A stretch of DNA of 64,000 bases, from positions 6,600,001 through 6,664,000 of the forward strand of contig NZ_CP133017.1 in NCBI RefSeq assembly GCF_030866765.1. The letters are read 5' to 3'. Shown in pieces: positions 16,282-24,524 of this stretch. The DNA is from Paenibacillus silvisoli. Its GTDB lineage: Bacteria > Bacillota > Bacilli > Paenibacillales > Paenibacillaceae. Made by a program: the position numbers and the translations under genes. The first letter of the stretch is position 1. Each line of letters starts with the position of its first letter. The notes beneath the pieces are model-generated. The model had not been told where the DNA came from and did no database searches. It saw only the letters and a list, made by a program, of their open reading frames with translations.

Positions 16282-17375
16282 TTACGATCAGCTTATGCAT
16301 GATCGTCAAAGATGAGGAGCAGAACCTTGCCAGATGCTTGGATTCGGTTCATGATCTGGTGGATGAGCTCATTATCGTCGATACCGGATCATCGGACGGC
16401 ACGAAAGCAATTGCGGCTAAATATACCCGCTTGCTGTTCGACTTCGCTTGGGTTGACGACTTTGCCGCCGCTAGAAATTATTCGTTTGGGTTCGCCAGCT
16501 GCGACTATATCATGTGGCTGGATGCCGACGACATCCTCTTCGAAAAGGATCGCATGAAACTTCGGGAACTAAAATTCGCTTTAAATCCAGACTCCGCGCC
16601 AGAGGCCATTACGATGGACTATCATTTGGCTTTCGCTGAAGATGGCACGCCGCTTTCGGCGACCCGCAGGAACCGGCTCGTGAAGCAGAGCGCCGGTTGC
16701 CGGTGGCACAGTCCGATCCATGAGTTTTTGGATGTTACGGGATACAGCGCCGCACATGCCGATATCGCCGTTTCGCATTTTCGTTCCGGCGACCACACGA
16801 AGCGAAATATGCGAATGTTCGAGAAGTGGATTGCCGATGGGCTCAAGCTGGAAGGAAGAATGCTTTATCACTACGCAAACGAACTGGCCGACCACAAGCG
16901 CTGCGAGGAAGCGATCGCGCAGTTCGAAGCGTTCTTGATGGAATCGCGGGGGTATGCGGATGACCGGATCACGGCGTGCAGGCGACTTGCGGAGTGCTGC
17001 CGTTTTCTTGACCGCAAAGACGAGGAGCTCCGCTACCTGCTGCGTTCGTTCGAATACGGAGCGCCTCTTCCGGATATTTGCTGCGTGATCGGGAGCAGCT
17101 TCGAGGAGAAAGGCGACCTGGCCACGGCAAGCTATTGGTATCATCGGGCGCTCGATGATCGCGAAGCCGCGGGTTATATGGGAGTTTCGACATTTGCGGC
17201 CCGAACGTGGCTGCCGCATGCCCGATTATGCATCTGTTATGCGAGCCGGGGCGACTTGAAGAAAGCGTGTTTCCATAACGAACAGGCGCTGACGTTTTGT
17301 CCGGATGACGCGGCTCTGCAGAACAACAAGCGTAAACTGATCACAGCTCTTGGCATTTCGGAGGCAACCAACTAG
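16278..17375 (+). CDS. Family 2 glycosyltransferase with C-terminal TPR repeats
   Basis: A 365-residue protein. Residues 1-~190 are a GT-A domain: 'LCMIVKDEEQNLARCLDSV', 'DELIIVDTGSSDGT' and the metal-binding 'MWLDADDILFEKD'. Residues ~195-355 are TPR-like helical repeats ('YHYANELADHKRCEEAIAQFEAF', 'LATASYWYHRALDD', 'LKKACFHNEQALTFCPDDAALQNN'). Soluble GT2-TPR proteins of this type glycosylate peptides or proteins (SunS-like group), so the ExsC-like protein encoded upstream is a possible acceptor; this is inference. It is coupled to the dehydrogenase by a 4-bp overlap and ends at a terminator. Confidence 0.85.
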   Translation: MITISLCMIVKDEEQNLARCLDSVHDLVDELIIVDTGSSDGTKAIAAKYTRLLFDFAWVDDFAAARNYSFGFASCDYIMWLDADDILFEKDRMKLRELKFALNPDSAPEAITMDYHLAFAEDGTPLSATRRNRLVKQSAGCRWHSPIHEFLDVTGYSAAHADIAVSHFRSGDHTKRNMRMFEKWIADGLKLEGRMLYHYANELADHKRCEEAIAQFEAFLMESRGYADDRITACRRLAECCRFLDRKDEELRYLLRSFEYGAPLPDICCVIGSSFEEKGDLATASYWYHRALDDREAAGYMGVSTFAARTWLPHARLCICYASRGDLKKACFHNEQALTFCPDDAALQNNKRKLITALGISEATN

Positions 17376-17396
17376 ACTTATGAGCTATGCGCAGTG

Positions 17397-17421
17397 AAGT
17401 CCGCGTAAATCGCGGACTTTT
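17397..17421 (+). terminator. Terminator of the glycosylation operon
   Basis: Perfect 9-bp stem AAGTCCGCG/CGCGGACTT with loop taaat and a short T run. Confidence 0.85.
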
Positions 17422-17540
17422 CGTATAATCGGATTCACGTCACTCAATTCCCAATTATTGCAATGACATTTTCTAGCAATATGGTACGATGAGAGCATGC
17501 TAGTCCATATCATCTATTTATAATTGGAGGCGCTTACAGA

Positions 17541-18704
17541 ATGAGTGACGTGCAAGTGCGAGAAGGTTATTTTGGAGAGTTCGGCGGCAGCTTCGTTCCA
17601 CCTGAATTGCAAGAGGTGCTCGACTACCTAAGCGCGCAGTTCAACGCGTACAAGGACGATCCGACATTCAAAGAAGAGCTCAGCTATTATCTCAAAGAGT
17701 ATGTCGGCCGCGAAAATCCGCTTACCTTCGCCAAGCAAATTACCGAGGCATGGGGCGGGCCGAAAATTTATTTGAAACGGGAAGACCTTAACCATACCGG
17801 CGCGCACAAAATCAACAACGTCGTCGGCCAAATTTTGCTCGCCAAACGAATGGGCGCCAAGCGCGTCATCGCCGAAACGGGCGCCGGCCAGCATGGCGTC
17901 GCGACCGCAACGGCCTGCGCCATGTTCGAAATGGAGTGCGTGATCTATATGGGCGCGGAGGATACGCGCCGCCAAGCGCTGAACGTGTTCCGCATGGAAC
18001 TGCTGGGCGCGACGGTCGTACCGGTACATAAAGGGCAAGGCCGATTGAAGGACGCCGTCGACGAGGCGCTGAATGACCTGATCGAGAACTACAAGAACAC
18101 GTTCTATTTGCTCGGCTCGGCGGTCGGACCGCATCCGTTCCCGACGATGGTGAAGCACTTCCAGTCCATCATCAGCGAGGAATCGAAGCGTCAGATTTTG
18201 GAAAAGGAAGGCCGTCTTCCCGATGCGGTGCTGGCCTGCGTCGGCGGCGGCAGCAATGCGATCGGCGCGTTCGCCCATTACTTGGACGAGCCTTCCGTGC
18301 GGCTGATCGGCGTGGAGCCGGACCAGGCGCCGACGCTCACCGAAGGCGTGCCGAGCATCATTCACGGGTTCAAATGTCTGGTGCTGCTGGACGAGCAGGG
18401 CAATCCGAAGCCGACCTACTCCATTGCGGCAGGTCTGGATTACCCGGGCATCGGGCCGGAGCACAGCCACTTGAAGGTGTCGGAACGGGCGGAATACGTC
18501 ACGGTCAGCAACGAGGAAGTGCTGGCCGCGTTCCAGGAGCTGTCCCGCACGGAGGGCATCATTCCGGCGCTGGAGAGCGCGCACGCCGTCGCTTATGCGA
18601 AGAAGCTCGCAAAAACGATGACCAAGGACCAAATCGTCATCATCAACCTCTCGGGCCGCGGCGATAAAGACGTCGAGCAAGTATTCCACATGTTGAAAAA
18701 GTAA
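17541..18704 (+). CDS. trpB: Tryptophan synthase beta chain, not linked to trpA
   Basis: A 387-residue TrpB that condenses indole with serine to tryptophan using PLP. The PLP lysine is K90 in 'HTGAHKINN', the catalytic acid lies in 'AETGAGQHG', and the phosphate-binding loop is 'CVGGGSNAIG'. Length and sequence fit the TrpB1 class that normally partners TrpA. GGAGG precedes the ATG. It stands alone between two terminators, with no trpA or other trp genes in the window, unlike the usual trpEDCFBA operon. It may be a second copy or an indole-salvage enzyme. Confidence 0.95.
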   Translation: MSDVQVREGYFGEFGGSFVPPELQEVLDYLSAQFNAYKDDPTFKEELSYYLKEYVGRENPLTFAKQITEAWGGPKIYLKREDLNHTGAHKINNVVGQILLAKRMGAKRVIAETGAGQHGVATATACAMFEMECVIYMGAEDTRRQALNVFRMELLGATVVPVHKGQGRLKDAVDEALNDLIENYKNTFYLLGSAVGPHPFPTMVKHFQSIISEESKRQILEKEGRLPDAVLACVGGGSNAIGAFAHYLDEPSVRLIGVEPDQAPTLTEGVPSIIHGFKCLVLLDEQGNPKPTYSIAAGLDYPGIGPEHSHLKVSERAEYVTVSNEEVLAAFQELSRTEGIIPALESAHAVAYAKKLAKTMTKDQIVIINLSGRGDKDVEQVFHMLKK

Positions 18705-18716
18705 CCCCTATGAAAA

Positions 18717-18760
18717 AGAGCCGCTTCGTTCCTCTCGGCTGAGGAGCTCGAAGCGGCTCT
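18717..18760. terminator. Bidirectional terminator between trpB and the DUF4180 gene
   Basis: Twelve-bp stem AGAGCCGCTTCG/CGAAGCGGCTCT with an inner CCTC/GAGG stem; A-rich on the left and T-rich on the right flank. Confidence 0.85.
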
Positions 18761-18781
18761 ATTGTTCCTCGCATGGAAAGC

Positions 18782-19153
18782 TCACAGCCCCGCTCCGTGA
18801 AGCGCAGCCAGCGCGGCTTCCCGATCCTTCAGGAAGAACACCTGCTTGCCGTGGTTGCTCTCATAAATAAAATCCTTCAGGCTCTTGCTGGCATACCCTT
18901 CGTAATCGCCGACGATGGCCAGCTTGAAGCTGTAATTGGTAAACTTCTGCAGCACATCTCCCGCAAGGCGGGTCCGCAGCTCAAAGAAATCCTCGGCAAC
19001 GTTCGCTTTGTCCAGCAGCATACTGTCGCAGCTCTCCGTATACCGGATCGTGGCCATCAAATCGAGCGCGCTTTGCACGTCGGAAATCAGAATGTCCGGG
19101 CTTTCCACGATTGCCACCTTCGAGCTCCCTTGCTGATCAACGGTAATCTTCAT
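18782..19153 (-). CDS. DUF4180 domain protein
   Basis: A 123-residue soluble protein that looks like a complete DUF4180 domain: 'SPDILISDVQSALDLMATIRYTESCDSMLLDKANVAEDFFELRTRLAGDVLQKFTNY' and 'KLAIVGDYEGYASKSLKDFIYESNHGKQVFFL'. The alpha/beta alternation resembles STAS-like folds. ATG at 19153 is preceded by AGAGGAG; an extension upstream to 19192 is not needed. No biochemical role is established for this family that I know of. Confidence 0.8.
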   Translation of the reverse strand: MKITVDQQGSSKVAIVESPDILISDVQSALDLMATIRYTESCDSMLLDKANVAEDFFELRTRLAGDVLQKFTNYSFKLAIVGDYEGYASKSLKDFIYESNHGKQVFFLKDREAALAALHGAGL

Positions 19154-19307
19154 CCTATTCAAACTCCTCTCTGCTCGGCTACCGGGCCTCACACGTCCAT
19201 TATACCGGATTGCCTCCGGACATCCAGAACATGTTTGGCAGATATTGCCTGAATGTCCGGGCCGAACTATACTGGGTGTGAATCTACCACGCTGCAGGGA
19301 GGCCCTT

Positions 19308-20015
19308 ATGAAGCTCTATATTATCCGTCATGCAGAACCGGACTACCCCAACAACACCATCACCCCGCCCGGTCATCTTGAGGCGCAGGCGCTTGCCGAA
19401 CGGCTGGCAGGCACCAAAATCGACCGCATCTACAGCTCGCCGCTCGGACGCGCGCTTCACACGATGCAATATACGGCCGACGCGCTTGGCACGCAGGCGA
19501 CCGTACTGCCGTGGCTTGAAGAGCTGGGCGGCTGGCAGCTGCCTAACGCCGCCGGCGAGTCGACCATCGCGTGGAATATCGATCCCACCTGGGTGCGGGA
19601 GCATCGCCCGTTTCCTTCGAGCGATGATTGGCACGAACGCGCGCCCTTCAACCATCCCGATTTTGCCCGCCGGTTTCAGGAGATCAAGGACAACTCCGAC
19701 CGCTTCTTCCTCGAAAACGGGTACAAGCGCGAAGACGGCCGTTACCGGATCGAGCGTCCGAATCGGGATGCGATCGCGATCTTTTGTCACCTTGGCTTCG
19801 GCTTGGCGTGGCTGTCCCACCTGCTCGAGCTGCCCCTGCCCATGGTCTGGTCCGGGTTCTGGATCGCGCCGAGCTCGGTCACGACCGTCGTCATGGAAGA
19901 GCATGATCACGGCTGGGCGGCTCCGCGCTGCTATGGCGTCGGGGACGTCGGCCATATTTACCGGGCCGGGCTGCCGCTTAGCAGCGCCGGGTTGATCGCG
20001 AACAACATCGATTAA
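19308..20015 (+). CDS. Histidine phosphatase family (phosphoglycerate mutase-like) protein
   Basis: A 235-residue enzyme with the catalytic 'RHAEPDYPNN' at residues 6-15 (the phosphorylated His in R-H-A-E), 'SSPLGRALHTMQYTAD' supplying the second Arg, and the distal 'IFCHLGFGLAWLSHLLELPL' with the second catalytic His. Between them lies an insertion typical of uncharacterised phosphatases rather than glycolytic PGAM. GGGAGG precedes the ATG at 19308. The substrate cannot be predicted. Confidence 0.85.
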   Translation: MKLYIIRHAEPDYPNNTITPPGHLEAQALAERLAGTKIDRIYSSPLGRALHTMQYTADALGTQATVLPWLEELGGWQLPNAAGESTIAWNIDPTWVREHRPFPSSDDWHERAPFNHPDFARRFQEIKDNSDRFFLENGYKREDGRYRIERPNRDAIAIFCHLGFGLAWLSHLLELPLPMVWSGFWIAPSSVTTVVMEEHDHGWAAPRCYGVGDVGHIYRAGLPLSSAGLIANNID

Positions 20016-20024
20016 GACGAAAAA

Positions 20025-20054
20025 AAGCGCCGGCTCGTTGTTGAGCGGGCGCTT
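20025..20054. terminator. Terminator shared by the phosphatase and phnA genes
   Basis: Imperfect stem AAGCGCCgGCTC/GAGCgGGCGCTT preceded by seven A residues, which gives a T run for the minus-strand phnA transcript. Confidence 0.75.
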
Positions 20055-20069
20055 CTCGCTGCTTGCAGA

Positions 20070-20411
20070 CTAGATCTTCTTCACAAATTCCGATTTGAGC
20101 TTCATGGCGCCGAACCCGTCGATTTTGCAGTCGATATCGTGATCGCCCTCGATTAACCGGATATTTTTCACTTTCGTGCCGATCTTCACGACAAGCGAAG
20201 TTCCCTTCACCTTCAGATCCTTAATGACGGACACGCTGTCCCCGTCGTTTAGGACATTGCCGTTGGCATCCTTGATGATTCGCGCATCGCTTTCGCGCTC
20301 ATCGGCCGAAGCCGGGTTCCACTCATGCGCGCATTCCGGGCAGACGAGCTGGGTTCCGTCTTCGTACGTGTATTCAGAGTTGCATTTCGGGCAGTTCGGT
20401 AGAGTAGACAA
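20070..20411 (-). CDS. phnA: PhnA-family zinc-ribbon protein
   Basis: A 113-residue small protein with an N-terminal zinc ribbon, 'CPKC...CPEC' (spaced ~17 residues), followed by the PhnA beta-barrel '[25 protein letters not shown]' and '[24 protein letters not shown]'. The TTG start at 20411 gives the usual N-terminus ([18 protein letters not shown]) and has TGGAG 10 nt upstream. Despite its name this family is widely found away from phosphonate genes; none is present here. Confidence 0.92.
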   Translation of the reverse strand: MSTLPNCPKCNSEYTYEDGTQLVCPECAHEWNPASADERESDARIIKDANGNVLNDGDSVSVIKDLKVKGTSLVVKIGTKVKNIRLIEGDHDIDCKIDGFGAMKLKSEFVKKI

Positions 20412-20576
20412 CGTTAACAGGCTCCATTCTTCAATGATTGTCACCGCTTATTCTGGCATAGTCGGTTGCAAATGGCAAACCGCCGGCCTTAACGCCAAGG
20501 ACGGTTATTCCCCCGATAAATGGAGAGAATGGATGCAGAACCAACCAACCCATAGGAACAAAGGAGACATGAACCG

Positions 20577-21416
20577 ATGAAGCACATCGCGGATACCGTT
20601 ACGTTACAGAATGGAGTGAAAATGCCCCTTCTCGGTCTGGGCGTCTGGAAGGTGGAAGAAGGCGCGACCGTCGTGCAGTCCGTCAAATGGGCGATCGCCC
20701 ACGGCTACCGCAGCATCGACACGGCCGCGATTTATCAGAACGAGCGCGGCGTCGGGCAAGGCATCCGCGAAGCGATGCAGGAGAACGGGCTGACGCGGGA
20801 CCAGCTCTTCGTCACCTCGAAGTTGTGGAACAGCGACCAAGGCTACGAATCGGCCATAGCCGCTTACGAGACCAGCCTCGAGAAGCTCGGTCTCGACTAT
20901 CTCGACCTGTATCTGATCCACTGGCCCGTGAAAGGAAAATATAACGACGCGTGGCGCGCGCTCGAGAAGCTGTACCAGGACGGCCGCGTGAAAGCGATCG
21001 GCGTCAGCAACTTCCACGTGCACCATCTGGAGGATGTGATGGGTAACGCGACGATCAAGCCGATGGTCGACCAAGTCGAGTTTCATCCGCGGCTGGCCCA
21101 GCCTGAGCTGCGGCTCTTTACGAAGGAGCACGGCATCGTGCTTGAAGCGTGGTCGCCGCTCATGCAGGGCGAGCTGCTCGGCGAGCCGCTGCTTGCCGAC
21201 ATCGCGGCCAAGTACGGCAAATCCGTCGCGCAAATCATTCTCCGCTGGGATTTACAGCATGGCGTCGTCACGATTCCGAAGTCGACGAATGAGAAGCGGA
21301 TCATCGAGAATGCGTCGCTGTATGATTTTGAGCTGAGCACGGAGGATATGGCGCGGATTGACGGGCTCAATGAGAACCGCCGCATCGGCCCGGACCCGGA
21401 CAACTTCAATTTCTAA
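20577..21416 (+). CDS. Aldo/keto reductase (AKR5-like, YvgN/YtbE type)
   Basis: A 279-residue NADPH-dependent TIM-barrel reductase. The catalytic tetrad is visible: Asp and Tyr in 'DTAAIYQNERGVG', Lys in 'TSKLWNSDQGYE', and His in 'YLIHWPVKGKY'. 'AIGVSNFHVHHLE' and the cofactor-binding 'IPKSTNEKRIIENASLYDF' follow. AAAGGAG precedes the ATG. Homologues reduce methylglyoxal and other aldehydes. Single gene with its own terminator. Confidence 0.95.
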   Translation: MKHIADTVTLQNGVKMPLLGLGVWKVEEGATVVQSVKWAIAHGYRSIDTAAIYQNERGVGQGIREAMQENGLTRDQLFVTSKLWNSDQGYESAIAAYETSLEKLGLDYLDLYLIHWPVKGKYNDAWRALEKLYQDGRVKAIGVSNFHVHHLEDVMGNATIKPMVDQVEFHPRLAQPELRLFTKEHGIVLEAWSPLMQGELLGEPLLADIAAKYGKSVAQIILRWDLQHGVVTIPKSTNEKRIIENASLYDFELSTEDMARIDGLNENRRIGPDPDNFNF

Positions 21417-21420
21417 AAAT

Positions 21421-21454
21421 AACGCCACTCCCTAAAGCCTAGAGGAGTGGCGTT
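21421..21454. terminator. Bidirectional terminator between the AKR and SRPBCC genes
   Basis: Perfect 11-bp stem AACGCCACTCC/GGAGTGGCGTT with a 12-nt loop; AAAAAT on one side and CCTTATTT on the other. Confidence 0.85.
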
Positions 21455-21456
21455 CC

Positions 21457-21906
21457 TTATTTCATCGCTTCCTGCCGCACAAGCTCCATAAACTCGTGAA
21501 CGACCTTCAGATTGGCCTTCTGGCTGCCTAGCTTCAGCATCGCACGCCCTACGAAGTTGACCCCTTTGTTGCTTCCCTCGTATACGAACGCCGTGTGCGC
21601 ATCGTCAATGCGGGTGAGCGTGAACGTGAGCGTAATCTCGAACGCCTTGCCCAGCACAAAATGGATCGTTTTCCGCTTCGCATCCGGCTTATCCTCGTAT
21701 TCCAGCGTGTCGACGATATACGTCTCCACCCGTTTGCCTTCGCGGTACTTCTGCCGGTGCTTGGCGCCCGCCTCCCGCTCGCTCTTCTCGATGAGCGTAT
21801 GCTCCTCGACCTTCGGCATAATCCGCTTTATATTCGCATCTGAAAATAAGTCCCATACCTTCTCGATATTCGCCGCAATCGCGACCTGTTCGTTCCATTC
21901 CAGCAT
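21457..21906 (-). CDS. SRPBCC (START-like) family protein
   Basis: A 149-residue helix-grip protein beginning 'WNEQVAIAANIEKVWDLFSDANIKRIMPKVEEH', the classical N-terminal strand and helices of polyketide-cyclase/dehydrase-like SRPBCC domains, and ending in the long C-terminal helix. Such proteins bind hydrophobic ligands. It lies 6 bp downstream of a merR gene under a MerR-type promoter, so the regulator probably controls its expression. Ligand unknown. Confidence 0.82.
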   Translation of the reverse strand: MLEWNEQVAIAANIEKVWDLFSDANIKRIMPKVEEHTLIEKSEREAGAKHRQKYREGKRVETYIVDTLEYEDKPDAKRKTIHFVLGKAFEITLTFTLTRIDDAHTAFVYEGSNKGVNFVGRAMLKLGSQKANLKVVHEFMELVRQEAMK

Positions 21907-21912
21907 GTAAGC

Positions 21913-22248
21913 CTACTCCCTTCCGGATAATAAAAACTCGTCGATCTCCTCCGCCTGCGCGAGAAGCTCCCGAATCTGCGCCTGTATCTTGGCCCTCTTC
22001 TGTTCCAATAACGCTTCCAGACGCGCGAAGGACTCGTCCCTCATGACCGCGCTCATCTCCTGGATCGTAAAACCGAACCTTCTCAGCTTCGCAAGCAGCA
22101 TCGCTTCAAAATAACTGCCATCGTCATAATACCGGTAGCGGTTGACCGGATCGGTATACGCCGGCTCCAGCAGCTTCACTTCCGCATAATAGCGCAGCGT
22201 CTCTTTGCTCAGTCCCGTCATCTCTACGAACTCGCTGATTTTGTACAT
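21913..22248 (-). CDS. Small MerR-family regulator
   Basis: A 111-residue MerR protein: helix-turn-helix and wings at residues 2-70 ('KISEFVEMTGLSKETLRYYAEVKLLEP', 'NRYRYYDDGS') and a short antiparallel coiled-coil helix. It lacks a ligand-binding domain and metal-binding cysteines. GGAGG precedes the ATG. First gene of an operon with the SRPBCC protein. Confidence 0.88.
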   Translation of the reverse strand: MYKISEFVEMTGLSKETLRYYAEVKLLEPAYTDPVNRYRYYDDGSYFEAMLLAKLRRFGFTIQEMSAVMRDESFARLEALLEQKRAKIQAQIRELLAQAEEIDEFLLSGRE

Positions 22249-22269
22249 GGGTTCCTCCCTCGCTCATTC

Positions 22270-22301
22270 ATCATAAACCGTGGGGTGCACCACAGAGTCA
22301 A
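22270..22301 (-). promoter_or_regulatory. MerR-type promoter with 20-bp spacer and dyad
   Basis: On the minus strand TTGACT (plus 22296-22301) and TATGAT (plus 22270-22275) are 20 bp apart. The spacer contains GTGGTGCACCCCAC, a near-perfect dyad centred on TGCA. This is the canonical layout of a MerR-activated promoter and lies 22 bp before the merR start. Confidence 0.72.
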
Positions 22302-22337
22302 TAGAGTGCTGCTTATAGTATTGGCTGGAAAATGAAA

Positions 22338-22357
22338 AACCCCTCTTGCGAGGGGTT
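22338..22357 (-). terminator. Terminator of the YhgE-like gene
   Basis: Perfect 8-bp stem AACCCCTC/GAGGGGTT with loop TTGC; followed on the minus strand by TTTCATTTT. Confidence 0.85.
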
Positions 22358-22371
22358 CTTCACAATTGAAT

Positions 22372-23550
22372 TTACATGGAGCTCTGCATGGAGCTCTCCG
22401 CTTTCTTCACCGGTTTGACGGCGGAGGCGGCTGCGACAACCGCGGCAACGCCGGACAACCAGCCTAGTACCCGATACGTGCCACCCATCCCCGTACCGTC
22501 AAAATACATGGCCGACCGCAGCCCGCTCGCGGCATAACGCAGCGGCGTCCAGCTGTACAGCCAATCCTTCGCCGCTCCCGGCAGCATTTCCGGCGCCATG
22601 TTGATGACCGGCATCGAGAAGAAGAATAGCAGCACCATGAGCGGAATCGCCGCCATGCCGATCCAGCGCAGCAGCGCGGTTTGCAGCAGGAAGAAGGCTG
22701 CGCCGCTAAGCAGCAGGATGAGCCACAGCTGCGTCCAATCCGCAATCTCCATGCCGTACCACGCGTCCGCCATCCAGATCAGGAACGCCGTGGCGCCTGT
22801 GAGGATGACAAGACCGGTGACAAGCTGAGCAAGTACGGTCTGCAAGCGGCCCGCTCCCGCCTTCATCGCCTGCTGCGAGGCTAGGAACAGCGTAATGCTG
22901 GTTACCAGCGCCCCGAGCCACAGCATTTGCGTGAGCAGCGTCGGCGCGCTGCCGTTGGCTTGATTCGCGCCGATCGGATGCGCGATCTGCGTGCTTACGG
23001 TGAAAGGCGTCAGCAGCGCGCCGGCCGCTTTCACCGATATTTGCGCCGTATGGGCGCCGATTTCCTGCAGCAGCTGCTTCGACAGCTGGCCGCCGACGTT
23101 ATTCATGGCCGCTTGCAGCAGCATATTGACCGTACCTGCAACCTGCGCGTTTTTCCCTTCGTTCACGAAAATTTGCAGCTCCGCCGGCTTCGGCTCGGCC
23201 GATTGCAGCGACAGCAGCCCTGCGCTAAGGTCGGCCGGCAGAACGAGCGCCCCGTAGTAGAGCTGCTCATCTATCCCTTGCAGCGCCAGCTCCTTCGAGT
23301 CGACTAGCTCCCACTTCACCGGCAGCTGCGAAGGCTCGAGAAGCTTCGCTTTCAGCATGTCGCCTACGGCCAGCTTCTCCCCGTCCGGCTTATCGACAGC
23401 CTGATCCAGGACGACCAGCGCCACCGGCAGCTCCTTCGGCTTTGCCCCCGCGGCCGGGCCGATCAGCGCGACGCCGAAGATCATCAGCACCGCCAATGCG
23501 GCCGCCATGCCGATCCAAACGAGCTTTTGCCGGAAAAATCGTTTATTCAT
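22372..23550 (-). CDS. YhgE/Pip-like (ABC-2-type, DUF3533) membrane protein
   Basis: A 392-residue membrane protein with the typical ABC-2/YhgE plan: one N-terminal helix (residues ~10-32), an extracytoplasmic domain of ~190 residues ('LPVALVVLDQAVDKPDGEKLAVGDML', 'GALVLPADLSAGLLSLQ'), then about five membrane helices and a short basic tail. No ATPase gene is adjacent. The ATG at 23550 has AGGGAG 8 nt upstream. It is divergent from a TetR gene, a layout typical of TetR-controlled exporters. Export substrate unknown. Confidence 0.78.
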   Translation of the reverse strand: MNKRFFRQKLVWIGMAAALAVLMIFGVALIGPAAGAKPKELPVALVVLDQAVDKPDGEKLAVGDMLKAKLLEPSQLPVKWELVDSKELALQGIDEQLYYGALVLPADLSAGLLSLQSAEPKPAELQIFVNEGKNAQVAGTVNMLLQAAMNNVGGQLSKQLLQEIGAHTAQISVKAAGALLTPFTVSTQIAHPIGANQANGSAPTLLTQMLWLGALVTSITLFLASQQAMKAGAGRLQTVLAQLVTGLVILTGATAFLIWMADAWYGMEIADWTQLWLILLLSGAAFFLLQTALLRWIGMAAIPLMVLLFFFSMPVINMAPEMLPGAAKDWLYSWTPLRYAASGLRSAMYFDGTGMGGTYRVLGWLSGVAAVVAAASAVKPVKKAESSMQSSM

Positions 23551-23580
23551 CCATGCCACTCCCTTTTTTTGTACACCGTG

Positions 23581-23610
23581 TTGATTAATAATCACTATGT
23601 TCATTATAAT
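23581..23610 (+). promoter_or_regulatory. tetR promoter in the divergent region
   Basis: TTGATT (23581-23586), an 18-bp spacer and TATAAT (23605-23610). The AT-rich region holds several short dyads (for example TGATTAATAATCA) suitable for TetR autoregulation and control of the divergent exporter. Confidence 0.65.
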
Positions 23611-23725
23611 GAGTGGAGTGAAGAACTCAATAATCAGAATGGCCCGCGCCTGTCGACTAATCGACACTCGGCGTTCCCGGTGTTCAGTAGAGGCGTTCAA
23701 ATGTTCAAAAAGGAGCAAGCAGCTT

Positions 23726-24355
23726 ATGACGGAGAAGGTCGATCCGCGCATCGAGCGGACCAAGGATATGATTCGGAGCGCTCTATTCGCGCTAATTGAG
23801 GAAAAGGGCTTCGAGGCCGTTACCGTTCGCGATATTACGACGAAGGCCGGTCTAAACCGCGGTACGTTCTATTTACACTACCAGGATAAATACGATCTGC
23901 TCGAAAAATGCAAAGATGAAGTTTGGCAGGGGTATGAAGCGAAGATCCGGCATGCCGACCCGACGCTCTTGTTTTACTATGCGGAGCGCGGAGAAGCCTA
24001 CCCGTATCTGATCGACGTTTTCCGGTTTTTCGGCGAGCATAGCAGCTTCTTCCGGGTCATGATGGGGCCGAAGGGCGATCCTTCCTTTATTTTGAGGTAT
24101 AAAAACAAGCTCCGGATGCACTTGCAGCAGAAGCTGATCGAGCTGCAGCCCGATGAACAGCATTTGCTCGTTCCGCGCCAATTTCTCACCGCCTATATTT
24201 CGTCCGCTAATATCGGCATCGTGCAGGACTGGCTGGAAAGCGGCATGCCCCATACCCCGGAGGAAATGGCGCTCCTGATTTCCCGCATTACGCGGCTTGG
24301 TCCTCTGCAAATGACAGGCGCTCTGGGGCAGTCGAAAAAGCCCGGCTCCTCCTGA
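23726..24355 (+). CDS. TetR-family regulator of the divergent exporter
   Basis: A 209-residue TetR/AcrR protein: N-terminal 'RIERTKDMIRSALFALIEEKGFEAVTVRDITTKAGLNRGTFYLHYQDKYDLLEKC' contains the complete helix-turn-helix. The C-terminal domain is of the TetR_C_8 type often found with YhgE-like proteins. ATG at 23726 is preceded by AAAGGAG. The inducer is unknown. Confidence 0.88.
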   Translation: MTEKVDPRIERTKDMIRSALFALIEEKGFEAVTVRDITTKAGLNRGTFYLHYQDKYDLLEKCKDEVWQGYEAKIRHADPTLLFYYAERGEAYPYLIDVFRFFGEHSSFFRVMMGPKGDPSFILRYKNKLRMHLQQKLIELQPDEQHLLVPRQFLTAYISSANIGIVQDWLESGMPHTPEEMALLISRITRLGPLQMTGALGQSKKPGSS

Positions 24356-24380
24356 TGCTATGCGAGGCCCGAAAACAAAC

Positions 24381-24422
24381 ACCCCGCCTGGACAGCCGCA
24401 TGCGCTGGCTCTCGGGCGGGGT
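24381..24422 (+). terminator. Terminator after tetR
   Basis: Stem ACCCCGCC/GGCGGGGT with an inner CAGC/GCTG stem; moderate T content downstream. Confidence 0.6.
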
Positions 24423-24524
24423 ATTTCGCGTGTTAAAAACGATGGAGAACGGGCACCATAGTTGGAACATCCATGTAACCTATTCAAGTGACCGGAAAGG
24501 TTCTTAACAGGGAGTTTCCTTCTC

